64,000 nucleotides of DNA from Methanarcanum sp963640855 (GTDB taxonomy: Archaea > Thermoplasmatota > Thermoplasmata > Methanomassiliicoccales > Methanomethylophilaceae): contig CAVIAJ010000004.1 in the NCBI GenBank assembly GCA_963640855.1, forward strand, positions 46,892 through 110,891, given 5' to 3'. Of the stretch, positions 41,788 to 50,804 are shown piece after piece. Below the pieces are notes generated by a model. It did no database searches. It was not told the DNA's origin and worked only from the letters and a program-made list of their open reading frames with translations. The stretch's first letter is position 1; each line of letters starts with the position of its first letter. The translations under genes were made by a program, and so were the position numbers.

Positions 41788-42666
41788 TCACCGTGCTGTA
41801 GTGTATTCTTCCATCATGCTGCGCATGATTTCGGTGTCCTTTTCGGACATGAAGTCCTCCTCGACGGAAATGATTACCGTTACTTTGGAGGAAATAAGAT
41901 TGTGTATCATTGCCATTACGGCGTTCAGACCGTTGACGCTGATCAACTGGGCGATACCGTCGATCATTATGACGGGTCTTTCATTCTCTTCGATGAATTT
42001 CATTACCGAATTCATCAGAGTGCCGAGTTTCGACATCTCGAGATAACCGACTTTCGATTTGGTGGAAAGACCGATTACTTTGACATTGAGGTCTTTGAAC
42101 CTGTCGTTGACGGCTTTCGTTCTTCCGGATGTCACTGCAAGAAGCTGACATGTATCCGAAAGACTGCGTCCCGCTTCGTAGATAAGATCGGGTTCGTCTT
42201 CGACGACATAGTAGGAACGGCCGAACTTAACTTCCTTCTGTTCGGTAACCTCCTGTGTACTTTCGGTGCTGCTTTTGGAGAAGAATTTGTTCATGAAACT
42301 CTTACTCGGACTCTTATCCGCACCGTTCAGACCCGCTTCGCGGATACACGAAAGAATGTCTGTGCTTCTGAACGGTTTGGGAATGATTCCGATTACATTC
42401 GGATTGTCTTTGGGGATGATTTCGTTGTTCTTGCAGAGAATAATCACTCTGATTTCGCTGTCTTCGTCAATCTCATCCAGCATCCTGAATGTCCTCAGGC
42501 CGTTGACCCTCGAGTCAAGTACCAAAAGATCGGGTTCGAAAGAACCGAGTTTCGATACAGCATCGTCGACATCATCAGTCTGTTCCGTAGTCCATCCTTC
42601 CGAAGAAAGAATCTCGGAAAGTATCTCTTGAATCGCAATGTTATCGTCGACTATCAGTGCCTTCAT
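41788..42666 (-). CDS. Response regulator with DUF835 domain
   Basis: This 292-residue protein begins with a receiver domain. The acidic pair is in ALIVDDNIA, the phospho-acceptor Asp in LLVLDSRVNG (near 51), and the conserved Lys in GIIPKPF. After a Ser-rich linker, the C-terminal half (SYYVVEDEPDLIYEAG to VMIDGIAQLISVNGLNAVM) matches DUF835, a domain of archaeal signalling proteins. No DNA-binding helix-turn-helix is present, so the output is likely protein contact. No sensor kinase is nearby. Confidence 0.82.
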   Translation of the reverse strand: MKALIVDDNIAIQEILSEILSSEGWTTEQTDDVDDAVSKLGSFEPDLLVLDSRVNGLRTFRMLDEIDEDSEIRVIILCKNNEIIPKDNPNVIGIIPKPFRSTDILSCIREAGLNGADKSPSKSFMNKFFSKSSTESTQEVTEQKEVKFGRSYYVVEDEPDLIYEAGRSLSDTCQLLAVTSGRTKAVNDRFKDLNVKVIGLSTKSKVGYLEMSKLGTLMNSVMKFIEENERPVIMIDGIAQLISVNGLNAVMAMIHNLISSKVTVIISVEEDFMSEKDTEIMRSMMEEYTTAR

Positions 42667-42765
42667 CCAGTTCTCCCTCCGGGATGAAAAGTCATCACTA
42701 GACTCATATTGTTAAAGTATAAAATTTGTGACCCGGGCCCTCTAGAATTATAATCCGATGTCGGT

Positions 42766-42820
42766 CTGTGCGGTTTTTCACCGCACAGGCTGACAGTCTA
42801 AGAATAAAGGCCGTAAGGCC
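42766..42820 (-). terminator. Two hairpins after the L40e gene
   Basis: GGCC-GTAA-GGCC at 42809-42820 and CTGTGCGGT/ACCGCACAG at 42766-42788 lie just beyond the L40e stop. In the direction of transcription a T-rich stretch comes between them. Confidence 0.55.
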
Positions 42821-42835
42821 GGAAAAACAGGAAGA

Positions 42836-42985
42836 TCACTGCTTCCTGCTCTCTTTTGCTTTAGGCCTGAGGTTGCTGTATCCACATTTGCGACATTTTG
42901 TCGCGTTCTTGGGGTTGGTAGCGTAGCAGTTCATGCAGACAGTCTTGTCCAGTAATCTGCCCTCAGCCTCTTTGAAGCGTGCCAT
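42836..42985 (-). CDS. rpl40e: Ribosomal protein L40e
   Basis: This 49-residue, basic protein has MARFKEAEGRLLDKTVCMNC, then CRKCGYSNLRP, a C-x2-C...C-x2-C zinc site. Size and sequence match archaeal L40e (eL40). The Met at 42985 matches the family start; a longer reading upstream is not conserved in kind. Confidence 0.95.
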   Translation of the reverse strand: MARFKEAEGRLLDKTVCMNCYATNPKNATKCRKCGYSNLRPKAKESRKQ

Positions 42986-43148
42986 TTGATTTCCTCTGGG
43001 CAACCCAATATTGCCCATATATTTAACTCTTATCACATTGCGGCTGCTTTTCTCTTCTATATTATAAATAAAGAGAGAACCCTCTGCGAAGTGCAGTATC
43101 GTCTGAGATACATACACCTTTATCATCTGCGGAGACGGTTACGGTAAC

Positions 43149-43574
43149 ATGGAGTTCGGGGAGATCCTCAGACTGTATGAACAGGGATACGACTGCGCAC
43201 AGTGTATCATACGCGCCTTCGAAGGCTCATTGGATACCGATCCAGAGACGGTTATGAAATGCACTTCGCTTATGGGTATGGGACTTCTTGAAGGAAGTAT
43301 CTGCGGTGCTCTCCTGGGTGCTTTCACCGTTATAGGGCTGAAATACGGAAGTTCCTCTCCGAGTCTTGCGGATAAAGGACTTGCGATCATCAAGAGAGAA
43401 CAGTTCATGACCGAATTCAGGAAACTGTACAAAGGAATTACATGTCCCGAACTGACGGGATTTGACGTGCGTATCGATGAAGAAAATCTCAAAGCGTATA
43501 AAAGCGGAATCTACACGGAATTCTGTCCGCGTCTTTGTATGAATGTAGTGAATATTCTTGAGAAAATACTGTAA
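43149..43574 (+). CDS. C-GCAxxG-C-C family protein
   Basis: The 141 residues hold the family pattern: YDCAQCIIRAF near residue 15, SICGALLGAFTVIGLKYG near 57, then the later cysteines in ITCPELTG and FCPRLC. The family is found in anaerobes and is thought to bind a metal or take part in redox chemistry; its role is not established. A 10-bp hairpin follows the gene. Confidence 0.85.
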   Translation: MEFGEILRLYEQGYDCAQCIIRAFEGSLDTDPETVMKCTSLMGMGLLEGSICGALLGAFTVIGLKYGSSSPSLADKGLAIIKREQFMTEFRKLYKGITCPELTGFDVRIDEENLKAYKSGIYTEFCPRLCMNVVNILEKIL

Positions 43575-43585
43575 ATGATTTTACG

Positions 43586-43608
43586 GGTGCCGGTGAAACA
43601 CCGGCACC
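43586..43608. terminator. Hairpin between converging genes
   Basis: GGTGCCGGTG pairs with CACCGGCACC around AAA. Confidence 0.65.
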
Positions 43609-43612
43609 GCGG

Positions 43613-43816
43613 TCAGTCTTTTTTGAAATAAATAGCGCCGCCTATCAGCATCGCACATGCAAGGAGTACTGCATAGTACAGTCCGTCCCTTACATTGTCG
43701 ATATCCGACAGCAGACCGAAAATGAACGCTACAATCACGATCAGAACGATTGCAATCAGCAGTATAATCAGCTGAATCAAAATGAGGGTGAGTGCATTCT
43801 CTTTATCCATCGCCAT
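43613..43816 (-). CDS. Small membrane protein with two helices
   Basis: The 67 residues start MAMDKENALTLILIQ. Two long hydrophobic stretches (about 8-38 and 47-62) surround the polar SDIDNVRD turn; a KKD tail follows. It has no recognised family. The ATG at 43816 is preferred to an in-frame GTG four codons upstream. Confidence 0.5.
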   Translation of the reverse strand: MAMDKENALTLILIQLIILLIAIVLIVIVAFIFGLLSDIDNVRDGLYYAVLLACAMLIGGAIYFKKD

Positions 43817-43924
43817 CTGTATAAACACCTCGACTGTGAATACGATTTGACTTAGATAAAATCCTTCTCAGAAGAAGTCTTGTGTTTCAGGGAATATTTC
43901 GGATATCGGGGATACACATTCAGA

Positions 43925-44350
43925 TTAATCGAATGATTGAATCTCTTCGGAAACAATAAACGGTTTCTTTCCGTAAAATGCAATGCCGTAAAGTATTGTC
44001 TTTCCTTTCAAACCGTATGCATAGTCTTTATCCTTAATCTGCTGAAGAGCTGCTTTTGCATCGTTTTCGATATGCCTATTGTCAGATGATTTCTTCAGTT
44101 CCATGACGACATTCGGACCGATTCCTTTCTTTTTAGTCATCATAATGTCATAGTATCCTTTTCCGTTTTCAAAATCCACCTTGACATCATAGTTTCCACA
44201 GAGACTCATCAACAACCCGGTGATAAATGCCTGATACGAATGCTCATACTTCAGGACACGGGCGCTTATTGACGTAATGAGTTCATACAATGAATTTTTC
44301 ATTGTTTCAGTATTATCAGCCAAAACTGCAGCGGTGAAATCGGAATTTAT
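43925..44350 (-). pseudogene. C-terminal nuclease-domain remnant of a PF09820-type ATPase
   Basis: This stretch encodes only the last ~135 residues of the family seen at 61675-63303. Shared stretches are SYQAFITGLLMSLCGNYD, FENGKGYYDIMM, NVVMELK and ALQQIKDKDYAYGLKGKTI. The D...E-x-K pattern is that of a PD-(D/E)XK nuclease. The ATPase part is missing and no good start codon exists. It marks an earlier insertion or loss of a member of this mobile-like family. Confidence 0.75.
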
Positions 44351-44369
44351 GTGACAAAGAATTGCGGTT

Positions 44370-45308
44370 TTAGGAACGTCTGAAAAGAGAACGCTGAATC
44401 ATGTAGTCGGATACTCTTTTCACAGGGTCCGGAACGCCCATTTCGTGATTGATATATTCCGGGGACAGTCTCTCGACAAAATCCACAATCTCGGGATCGG
44501 TAAACGGTCTGTGCTGATCTATGCTGCAGACGTACGGATATGCCGCAGAATAACGTTTCATATGGCCCAATTCGAGAAAACCTTCCGGAGGTATGTGTGA
44601 ATCCAAAATCTGTTTCGATGTGTTGTTATGAAGATGTATTGCGTGAATTCTGTCGATCATATCCTTCGGATAGGAATCGGCTACTCTGTTCAGAAGGTCA
44701 ATCGAACCTTCTTCATCGTAAGATCCGCCTGCGGATAACAGCAGATGTCCTGTATCGAGACAGATGCACCAGTTATCGAATTCAAGATGTTTCTCGAGAT
44801 ATCTGTATCCCGAAGAATCGGTCATTCTCAGACCGGGCCACCAGAGATTTTCCAATGCCAATTCGAAAGGCATCTCTCCGCCCAATGATGAAGATACTTC
44901 GTTCAGAATCTCCGCAAGTGCTTCCGTAACTTCGGAATCGGTTTCGGAATATTTCCTTTCCATCAATTCGTCGAAATTCGCGCTGCATGCATGGAATACG
45001 CCGTACGGAGGGTGTAATTCATCCGCAACATGTATCATTTTTACAATATTGCTGACAATTTCCTCTCTGTCCGAACCGTAATACATGAAGGAAATGCTCC
45101 CTCCGTCTACATCGTCGGATACTTTTCTCTTCCCGGACCAGATTCCGTACCAATCCGTGGAATAAGGTAAATGGACTGAAACGACTCCGTCGGTGTATTC
45201 CGACGGAACCGCTCCGAATCCTGTAAGAAGTTCTATTCCGTCTTCGGACGGAATCATCGGTGCCACTGTTCTGTCGGCGTATACCGAATCACAGAGCAGA
45301 TGTTTCAT
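44370..45308 (-). CDS. TIM-barrel protein of the AP endonuclease 2/sugar isomerase group
   Basis: This 312-residue protein shows the xylose isomerase-like barrel: VSVHLPYSTDWYG, FELALENLWWPG (metal Glu), CICLDTGHLLLS (Asp and His ligands) and IHAIHLHNNTS. Members include endonuclease IV and many sugar epimerases. The substrate is unknown. Its start overlaps the stop of the DUF4443-type gene, which in turn overlaps the MAT gene, so the three form one operon. Confidence 0.72.
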   Translation of the reverse strand: MKHLLCDSVYADRTVAPMIPSEDGIELLTGFGAVPSEYTDGVVSVHLPYSTDWYGIWSGKRKVSDDVDGGSISFMYYGSDREEIVSNIVKMIHVADELHPPYGVFHACSANFDELMERKYSETDSEVTEALAEILNEVSSSLGGEMPFELALENLWWPGLRMTDSSGYRYLEKHLEFDNWCICLDTGHLLLSAGGSYDEEGSIDLLNRVADSYPKDMIDRIHAIHLHNNTSKQILDSHIPPEGFLELGHMKRYSAAYPYVCSIDQHRPFTDPEIVDFVERLSPEYINHEMGVPDPVKRVSDYMIQRSLFRRS

Positions 45309-45889
45309 CAGAACAACTCGAAAGCCGCCGTAAGAGCGGCCATCATGGCAACACGCTGTTCGTTGCCGCTTCCGACAATTACGACATCTTTATCGGTCAT
45401 TCCCGTAGCGCGGATACTCTTCGCGATTTCGGGACGTTCTACGTCGATGTTCCAATCCGGAGGAATGATGAGTTTGCCGTCGCGGATAACAACGGTAGTA
45501 CATCCCGTGGCTCCGACTCTTATGCCCGCATCCCTCTGCTGCATTCCGTTTTGGATCTTATCGGCAACACCGTAAACGAGGACACTCTGACTGTACTCTC
45601 CGAGAACGGAATCTCCGAGGGAGATGTCAATGACCCTGATGGGAATTTCATCGAGGAATCCCAGTCCGGAACGTGTTATCGTAATTCCGGTCTGTTTGAT
45701 CTGTATCATGTCCCACTCGCGGAGTGTTTCGATGATACGCCTCATACTCCCCTCACCTACACCTATCTCTTCCGCAAGCCTCTTCCTGCCCAGGCGTTTG
45801 CCGCCTGACAGAACGTGGAGAGCCCAATAGACATTGGCGTCGGTGAAACGGAACATCGGCCCGTACTGGGGTGACTCGATTATTTTCAT
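45308..45889 (-). CDS. Winged-helix protein with DUF4443-type domain
   Basis: The 193 residues begin with a winged helix (VYWALHVLSGGKRLGRKRLA, then EGSMRRIIETLREWDMIQI). A C-terminal alpha-beta domain follows with GATGCTTVVIRDGKLIIP and KDVVIVGSGNEQRVAMMAA. This resembles the archaeal DUF4443 regulators. The glycine-rich end could bind a small ligand. It overlaps the MAT gene by one base at its start, so a regulator tied to S-adenosylmethionine supply is plausible but unproven. Confidence 0.65.
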   Translation of the reverse strand: MKIIESPQYGPMFRFTDANVYWALHVLSGGKRLGRKRLAEEIGVGEGSMRRIIETLREWDMIQIKQTGITITRSGLGFLDEIPIRVIDISLGDSVLGEYSQSVLVYGVADKIQNGMQQRDAGIRVGATGCTTVVIRDGKLIIPPDWNIDVERPEIAKSIRATGMTDKDVVIVGSGNEQRVAMMAALTAAFELF

Positions 45890-47115
45890 CAGAATGTCCT
45901 AACCTTTCCGTTGATTATAAGGTCTGTGACCTTGTCAACATTGTCAAGCCATTCGTAAGCGATGGATTCCGCTTCCTGTTTCCACTGCGGGAGTTTCTTG
46001 TCCTCTGTTGCGGAAACCAACTGTACGTTACAGTTGAGAGGCTCCGAGACGGGTTTACCGATCTGAGAGAGAATCCTTACTCTTACTTCGACTTCGGGCG
46101 AAACTTTCTTTGCAACGTCTTCCGAGATAAGCTTTGACATAACGTTGTAGATCTTTCCGATGTGTGTAATCGGGTTCTTGCCTGAAGTTGCTTCCATGGA
46201 CATGGGCCTGTAGGGTGTGATAAGACCGTTGCATCTGTTACCCCTTCCGACGGAACCGTCGTCACCCATTTCCTGCGAGAGACCGGTACATGTGAGGTAG
46301 ATGACTCCTCTGTCGTAGTCGTCACCGGTGTTGATCTCGAGTTTGTAGTTGATCTTCTCGTCGCCGATGATGTCCAATGCGTGCTCGTTGACTTTGTCGT
46401 ACATCTGCTCGATTGCCGATTTGTAGTGATCGAGATCGTCGATGTATTTGTCGACCATTGCGCATGCGACGGTCATGGTGATGTCGTTTCCTACTCTGGA
46501 TGCCATGACTTTGACATCCTGTCCTGTCTCGGGAAGGATGTCTTTCATCTTTCCGTTGATGTATTCCTCTGTTGTGAGAACGAGACGGTCGGTGATTGAG
46601 TAGGGCGCGTAACCGACACCGAATGAAGTGTCGTTTGCGAGAACTTTCGATGATTTGTAAACTCCTCTCAGATCGTCGGATCCCTGTCCGAGTCTTGCAT
46701 CGAGGATGATTTCCGAATCGACATCGAGGTTGGGGAATGTTTTCCTTAGGTAGTTTCTTGCCGCTGCAAGTGCAACGGGTTTGCAGGGAAGTGAGCGGAT
46801 TTCTTTGGTCTTGACGTCGGTGATGTTTGTGGTTGCACGTCCTACGAGGAGGATGTACGAAGGATCCACAATGTTTCCTCCGCCGAACTTCGGGTTTGCC
46901 TGCCCTGCTGCAATCTGTGTCTCATCGGTGTTGTGGTGAAGGACTGTTCCGAACTCCTTCTTGTACATTTTACACAGTGCTTTACTGACTTCCTCGGCCA
47001 ATGCATCTGCGACGGAATCGGGGTGTCCGATACCTTTTCTCTCGACAAGTTCGATCTTTCTCATGGGCACGGGCACTTCATTGATGCCCTCGACATAGAT
47101 GTTCTTGTTTGCCAT
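45889..47115 (-). CDS. mat: S-adenosylmethionine synthetase, archaeal type
   Basis: This 408-residue enzyme makes S-adenosylmethionine from ATP and methionine. The archaeal form is recognised by IELVERKGIGHPDSVADAL near residue 22, VLHHNTDETQIAAGQ, DARLGQGSDDLRGVYK and GRGNRCNGLITPYRPMSME. It is unrelated in most of its length to bacterial MetK. The divergent XRE-CBS gene starts 104 bases away, so the two promoters share this short region; TATATTATAT lies about 30 bases before this start. Confidence 0.96.
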   Translation of the reverse strand: MANKNIYVEGINEVPVPMRKIELVERKGIGHPDSVADALAEEVSKALCKMYKKEFGTVLHHNTDETQIAAGQANPKFGGGNIVDPSYILLVGRATTNITDVKTKEIRSLPCKPVALAAARNYLRKTFPNLDVDSEIILDARLGQGSDDLRGVYKSSKVLANDTSFGVGYAPYSITDRLVLTTEEYINGKMKDILPETGQDVKVMASRVGNDITMTVACAMVDKYIDDLDHYKSAIEQMYDKVNEHALDIIGDEKINYKLEINTGDDYDRGVIYLTCTGLSQEMGDDGSVGRGNRCNGLITPYRPMSMEATSGKNPITHIGKIYNVMSKLISEDVAKKVSPEVEVRVRILSQIGKPVSEPLNCNVQLVSATEDKKLPQWKQEAESIAYEWLDNVDKVTDLIINGKVRTF

Positions 47116-47218
47116 AAATTTGAGCTCCCTTAGGGATATAATATAGGATTCGATATTCTCATTCTATTTAACAAAGAGTGACATAAATATTCTTATACGA
47201 ATAATCGGATTACGTATT

Positions 47219-47782
47219 ATGAGGTTCCCGCAGGTTACTGAGATAAGAAAAATCAGGAAGACTTTGGATATTACTCAGTCGAGACTTTCTGCGGAATCGG
47301 GTGTAAGTCAGAGTACGATTGCAAAAATCGAAAAAGGCTCCATCTCCGCAAGCTATGCCACTGTCGTAAAATTATTCGAAACTCTGGATAAAATCGGAAA
47401 TAACGACAAAAGGGGATTGCTTGCGAAGGATGTGTGTTCCAAAGACGTTATCACTATTCAGAGCAACACAACGGTACACGGTGCTTCGGAACTGATGAAA
47501 TCGACGGGATATTCCCAATTACCCGTTCTGAAGGGCGAAACTCCCGTCGGAAGTATTTCCGAAAGAACGATTTCGAAACTTCTTCTGAAAGGAACCACAA
47601 TGAACGAATTGGCAAGTATGCCTGTGTGCAGGATTATGAACGATTCGTATCCCGTAGTGCCTGAAAATATTCCTATCGGCACTGTAACCAAGATTATGAC
47701 GGACTGCGATGCGGTATTGGTTCACAAAAACGGCAAGATTGTGGGAATGATCACGAATGCGGATCTTCTGAAACTAATCTGA
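47219..47782 (+). CDS. XRE-type HTH regulator with a CBS pair
   Basis: This 187-residue protein has an N-terminal HTH (ITQSRLSAESGVSQSTIAKI near 18-37) and two CBS units (YSQLPVLKGETPVGSISERT and DAVLVHKNGKIVGMITNAD). This is a known archaeal regulator layout, in which CBS domains sense a nucleotide or S-adenosylmethionine. It lies divergent to mat, and a link to methionine metabolism is possible. Its end overlaps that of the converging RNase Z gene by 32 bases. Confidence 0.85.
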   Translation: MRFPQVTEIRKIRKTLDITQSRLSAESGVSQSTIAKIEKGSISASYATVVKLFETLDKIGNNDKRGLLAKDVCSKDVITIQSNTTVHGASELMKSTGYSQLPVLKGETPVGSISERTISKLLLKGTTMNELASMPVCRIMNDSYPVVPENIPIGTVTKIMTDCDAVLVHKNGKIVGMITNADLLKLI

Positions 47783-48680
47783 CGCCGTTCTTGGTTATTT
47801 CGTAGATGTCCTGATCTTTGGGGACAAATGTTCTTTCGAAGATTGTTTTCGCTTCCGTTTCGGCTTCCGAACCGTCGCCGTAACGGTTGCTGATGTGAAC
47901 AATCATCAGATTGCGGATTTTTTCTTTCACTGCCATTTCCGCAACGCCTTTTACGGTTGAATGGAAATGGGCTTCGGCCAATTCGGAGTCTGCGTCGAGA
48001 TATGTTCCCTCGTGAATCAGAACATCGACGCCTTTTACGGCTTCTCTGATTGAATCGCATAAAAGCGTGTCTCCGGGATATGCCATTGACAAACCCGGTC
48101 TGGTACTTCCGATTATCATGTCGGGCGTGATACCTCTGACGGTTTCCCCTCTCTGAATTGCGGCGAAATCGGGACCGCGTTTCAGTCCGAGTCTTTCCGC
48201 TTTTTCTTTGTTGAAAGCACCGGGGCGGTCGTCTTCTCTGTATATGTATCCGACTGAAGGGCAGTTGTGTTCCGTTTTGAATGCCGTTACGGAGAATCCT
48301 CCGAAACCGATTGTATCTCCGGGCACCATTTCTTTGATAATCAGTTCAAACTCCAACTCCCCTTCGCATGCGTCAAGCATTGAGTTTACGGTGAATTCAA
48401 TACCTTCGGGTCCGAATAACGAAACGGGATCTCTCCTTCCGGAAAGACCCATAGTCATCAGCAGACCGGGAAGACCCAGTATATGGTCTCCGTGCATATG
48501 GGTAATGAATATCCTGTCCACTCTCATGAATGAAAATTTGGATATCATCAGCTGACGCTGTGAACCTTCGCCGCAGTCGAAGAGTGAAATCGATCTGCCC
48601 TGCTTGACGGCTATGCAGGGAAGGGATCTGTCCCTTGAAGGGACAGACGCACCTGTTCCTGCGAATAAGATTTCGAACAT
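47751..48680 (-). CDS. rnz: Ribonuclease Z
   Basis: This 309-residue metallo-beta-lactamase enzyme trims the 3' ends of tRNA precursors. It has FDCGEGSQRQ, the metal site ITHMHGDHILGLPGLLM (HxHxDH) near residue 59, the later LMIVHISNRYGDG, and the AYPGDTLLCDSI motif. Size and order match archaeal RNase Z. The small Cys/His gene lies three bases upstream on the same strand. Confidence 0.95.
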   Translation of the reverse strand: MFEILFAGTGASVPSRDRSLPCIAVKQGRSISLFDCGEGSQRQLMISKFSFMRVDRIFITHMHGDHILGLPGLLMTMGLSGRRDPVSLFGPEGIEFTVNSMLDACEGELEFELIIKEMVPGDTIGFGGFSVTAFKTEHNCPSVGYIYREDDRPGAFNKEKAERLGLKRGPDFAAIQRGETVRGITPDMIIGSTRPGLSMAYPGDTLLCDSIREAVKGVDVLIHEGTYLDADSELAEAHFHSTVKGVAEMAVKEKIRNLMIVHISNRYGDGSEAETEAKTIFERTFVPKDQDIYEITKNGVRLVSEDPHS

Positions 48681-48683
48681 GAA

Positions 48684-48884
48684 TCATCCCAAATAATCGG
48701 GGATGTCGTCTTTTGTTTCCTTCTTGAGGATCTTGTAGTGCTCTTTGCAGAGGTGAATGCTTTTCGCATCGGGATTTTTGAGGCTGAGCGAGGTCTCGCT
48801 GACCTTCTTGATGTTGATGGATCTCTCTGCGGTCTTCTCACATCCTTCTACGTCGCAGATGTCCGTCTTGGTTACATGTGACAT
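48684..48884 (-). CDS. Small Cys/His protein upstream of rnz
   Basis: The 66 residues start MSHVTKTDICDVEGCEKTAE and end with IHLCKEHYKILKKETKDD. The spacing C-x4-C...C-x2-H suggests a single zinc site. I do not know a function. It is followed three bases later by rnz and probably shares its transcript. The Met at 48884 is six codons after an alternative Met. Confidence 0.65.
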   Translation of the reverse strand: MSHVTKTDICDVEGCEKTAERSINIKKVSETSLSLKNPDAKSIHLCKEHYKILKKETKDDIPDYLG

Positions 48885-49118
48885 ATTCCGATTATCACAC
48901 ATCGATGATATTAATTTAGGGACATTTTTGACGTGAATTCGGTATGTTCTCTCTGTGTACAGGAGAAAGAACTTTGAATTCCGGAGATTGTTTTGTATCG
49001 GTTTAATAATAAATATCTGGCACAGGAATGCTTTCGGAGATTTTTATTCAGGAACATTATATCTTAACCGTCCGACTTTTCAAAAGCAATAATATATCCG
49101 TCCCCCTATCTGCGGTAT

Positions 49119-49766
49119 ATGGTCAAAGTATCCCCGTCCATGCTCTCGGCAGATTTCTCCAGATTCGGTGAAGAAGTGGAAAAAGTCGATAAAGCGGGTG
49201 GGGATTGGATACACCTCGATGTGATGGACGGGATGTTCGTTCCCAACATTACAATCGGAGCGCCTATTGTCAAAGCCGTAAGGAAGAACTCGAAACTTCC
49301 TTTCGATGTCCACCTGATGATTCAGGATCCTATACGTTACGTAGATGATTTCGTGAAAGCGGGTGCCGATTATCTTACGGTGCACACCGAAGCGGAAGGA
49401 GACATTATGGGTGCTGTCGGTAAAATACGCGATTCCGGAGTGAAACCCGGAATATCCCTCAACCCGGGAACACCCGTCGAAGATATCGTGAAATATCTTG
49501 ACAAAGTGGATTTGGTATTGGTTATGACGGTACAGCCGGGCTTCGGAGGACAGACATTCCGTGAAAACGGCATTCCGAAGATAGAATTTCTGAGCAGTTA
49601 TGCGAAAGAAAACGGTCTTCACTACGATATTTCCGTAGACGGAGGAATCAACCGCGAAACGGGAAAGAGATGTGCGGATGCGGGTGCAACCGTACTTGCG
49701 GCAGGTTCGTATCTTTTCAAAAAGAAGGATATGTCCGAAGAAATCGCACTTTGGCATACTTTCTGA
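49119..49766 (+). CDS. rpe: Ribulose-phosphate 3-epimerase
   Basis: This 215-residue TIM-barrel enzyme links ribulose 5-phosphate and xylulose 5-phosphate. SPSMLSADFSRFGEEV, WIHLDVMDGMFVPN and FDVHLMI hold the metal and catalytic residues. VQPGFGGQTF and DISVDGGINRET form the phosphate site. ATAATATATCC lies about 25 bases before the start. The FEN-1 gene starts nine bases after its stop. Confidence 0.94.
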   Translation: MVKVSPSMLSADFSRFGEEVEKVDKAGGDWIHLDVMDGMFVPNITIGAPIVKAVRKNSKLPFDVHLMIQDPIRYVDDFVKAGADYLTVHTEAEGDIMGAVGKIRDSGVKPGISLNPGTPVEDIVKYLDKVDLVLVMTVQPGFGGQTFRENGIPKIEFLSSYAKENGLHYDISVDGGINRETGKRCADAGATVLAAGSYLFKKKDMSEEIALWHTF

Positions 49767-49775
49767 GGTGTGAGG

Positions 49776-50804
49776 ATGGGTGTAAATCTCTCAGGCCTCA
49801 CCGAACCGGTGCAGATTGAATTGAGTGAACTCAGCGGCAAGCGTATTGCGATCGATGCCTACAACACAATCTACCAATTCTTATCGATTATAAGGCAACC
49901 GGACGGATATCCGTTGGAAGACAGAAAAGGGAGAGTCACTTCGCATCTTTCCGGATTGTTATACAGAACCGCGAATCTCATCGAAGCGGGAATAGAACCT
50001 TCGTTTATTTTCGACGGAAAACCGAACGAACTCAAGGCGGGAACTCTTTCGGAACGCAGAGAGAGAAGAGAAAAAGCCGAGAAAGAATGGGAAGAAGCCG
50101 TCAGGGAAGGAGATACCAAGAAAGCATTCTCCAAAGCGCAGCAGACATCGAGGATGACTCCAGAAATTTTGGAATCGTCGAAAGAACTCCTCGGATATCT
50201 CGGGTTGCCTGTAGTGCTCGCATACAGCGACGGAGAGGCACAGGGAGCGTATATGTGTGCGAAAGGCGATGTTTATGCATCCGCATCGCAGGATTTCGAC
50301 TCGTTATTGTTCGGTGCGCCTACTCTCGTGAGAAATATGACAATCACGGGAAGAAGAAAGGTTCCCGGGAAGGATATTTACAGAGATGTCAGGACCGAGA
50401 TAATCGACTCACAGGATTTTCTCGCTGCGTTGGATATCAGCAGAGAACAGTTGGTCGACGTATGTATCTTAATGGGCACGGATTTCAACAGCGGAATCTC
50501 GGGAATCGGTCCGAAGAAAGGTCTCAGATTAATCAGAGATTACGGGGACATCGAAGGCGCCCTGGAACATTTGGGAAAAGAGATTCCCGAATACCAACAG
50601 GTAAGGGACATCTTCCTGAAAGGAACATACTCGGACAGTTACGATCTGTCTCCTGGGGAAATCGATAGAGAAGCCGTGATTGAATTCCTTACAGACCACG
50701 ACTTCTCGAAGGAACGTGTATCGTCCGCACTGAACAAGATCGAGAGTGCCAGGAAGGCCAATAAGGCCAAGAGGCAGCAGAAATCTCTCGATGCATGGTT
50801 TTAA
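49776..50804 (+). CDS. fen: Flap endonuclease 1
   Basis: This 342-residue structure-specific nuclease removes flaps during replication and repair. It starts MGVNLSGLTEPVQIEL, with the catalytic acidic residues in IAIDAYN, FIFDGKP, AYSDGEAQGAY, SQDFDSLLF and LMGTDFNSGI. GPKKGLRLIRDYG is the helix-turn-helix that grips DNA, and KSLDAWF at the end is a PCNA-binding box. The Met at 49776 matches the family start; the processed N-terminus must begin Gly-Val. Confidence 0.96.
   Translation: MGVNLSGLTEPVQIELSELSGKRIAIDAYNTIYQFLSIIRQPDGYPLEDRKGRVTSHLSGLLYRTANLIEAGIEPSFIFDGKPNELKAGTLSERRERREKAEKEWEEAVREGDTKKAFSKAQQTSRMTPEILESSKELLGYLGLPVVLAYSDGEAQGAYMCAKGDVYASASQDFDSLLFGAPTLVRNMTITGRRKVPGKDIYRDVRTEIIDSQDFLAALDISREQLVDVCILMGTDFNSGISGIGPKKGLRLIRDYGDIEGALEHLGKEIPEYQQVRDIFLKGTYSDSYDLSPGEIDREAVIEFLTDHDFSKERVSSALNKIESARKANKAKRQQKSLDAWF

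Noticed and set aside
41776..42687. Plus-strand 303-codon frame
   Set aside because: It is antisense to the response-regulator gene, which has all receiver-domain residues.
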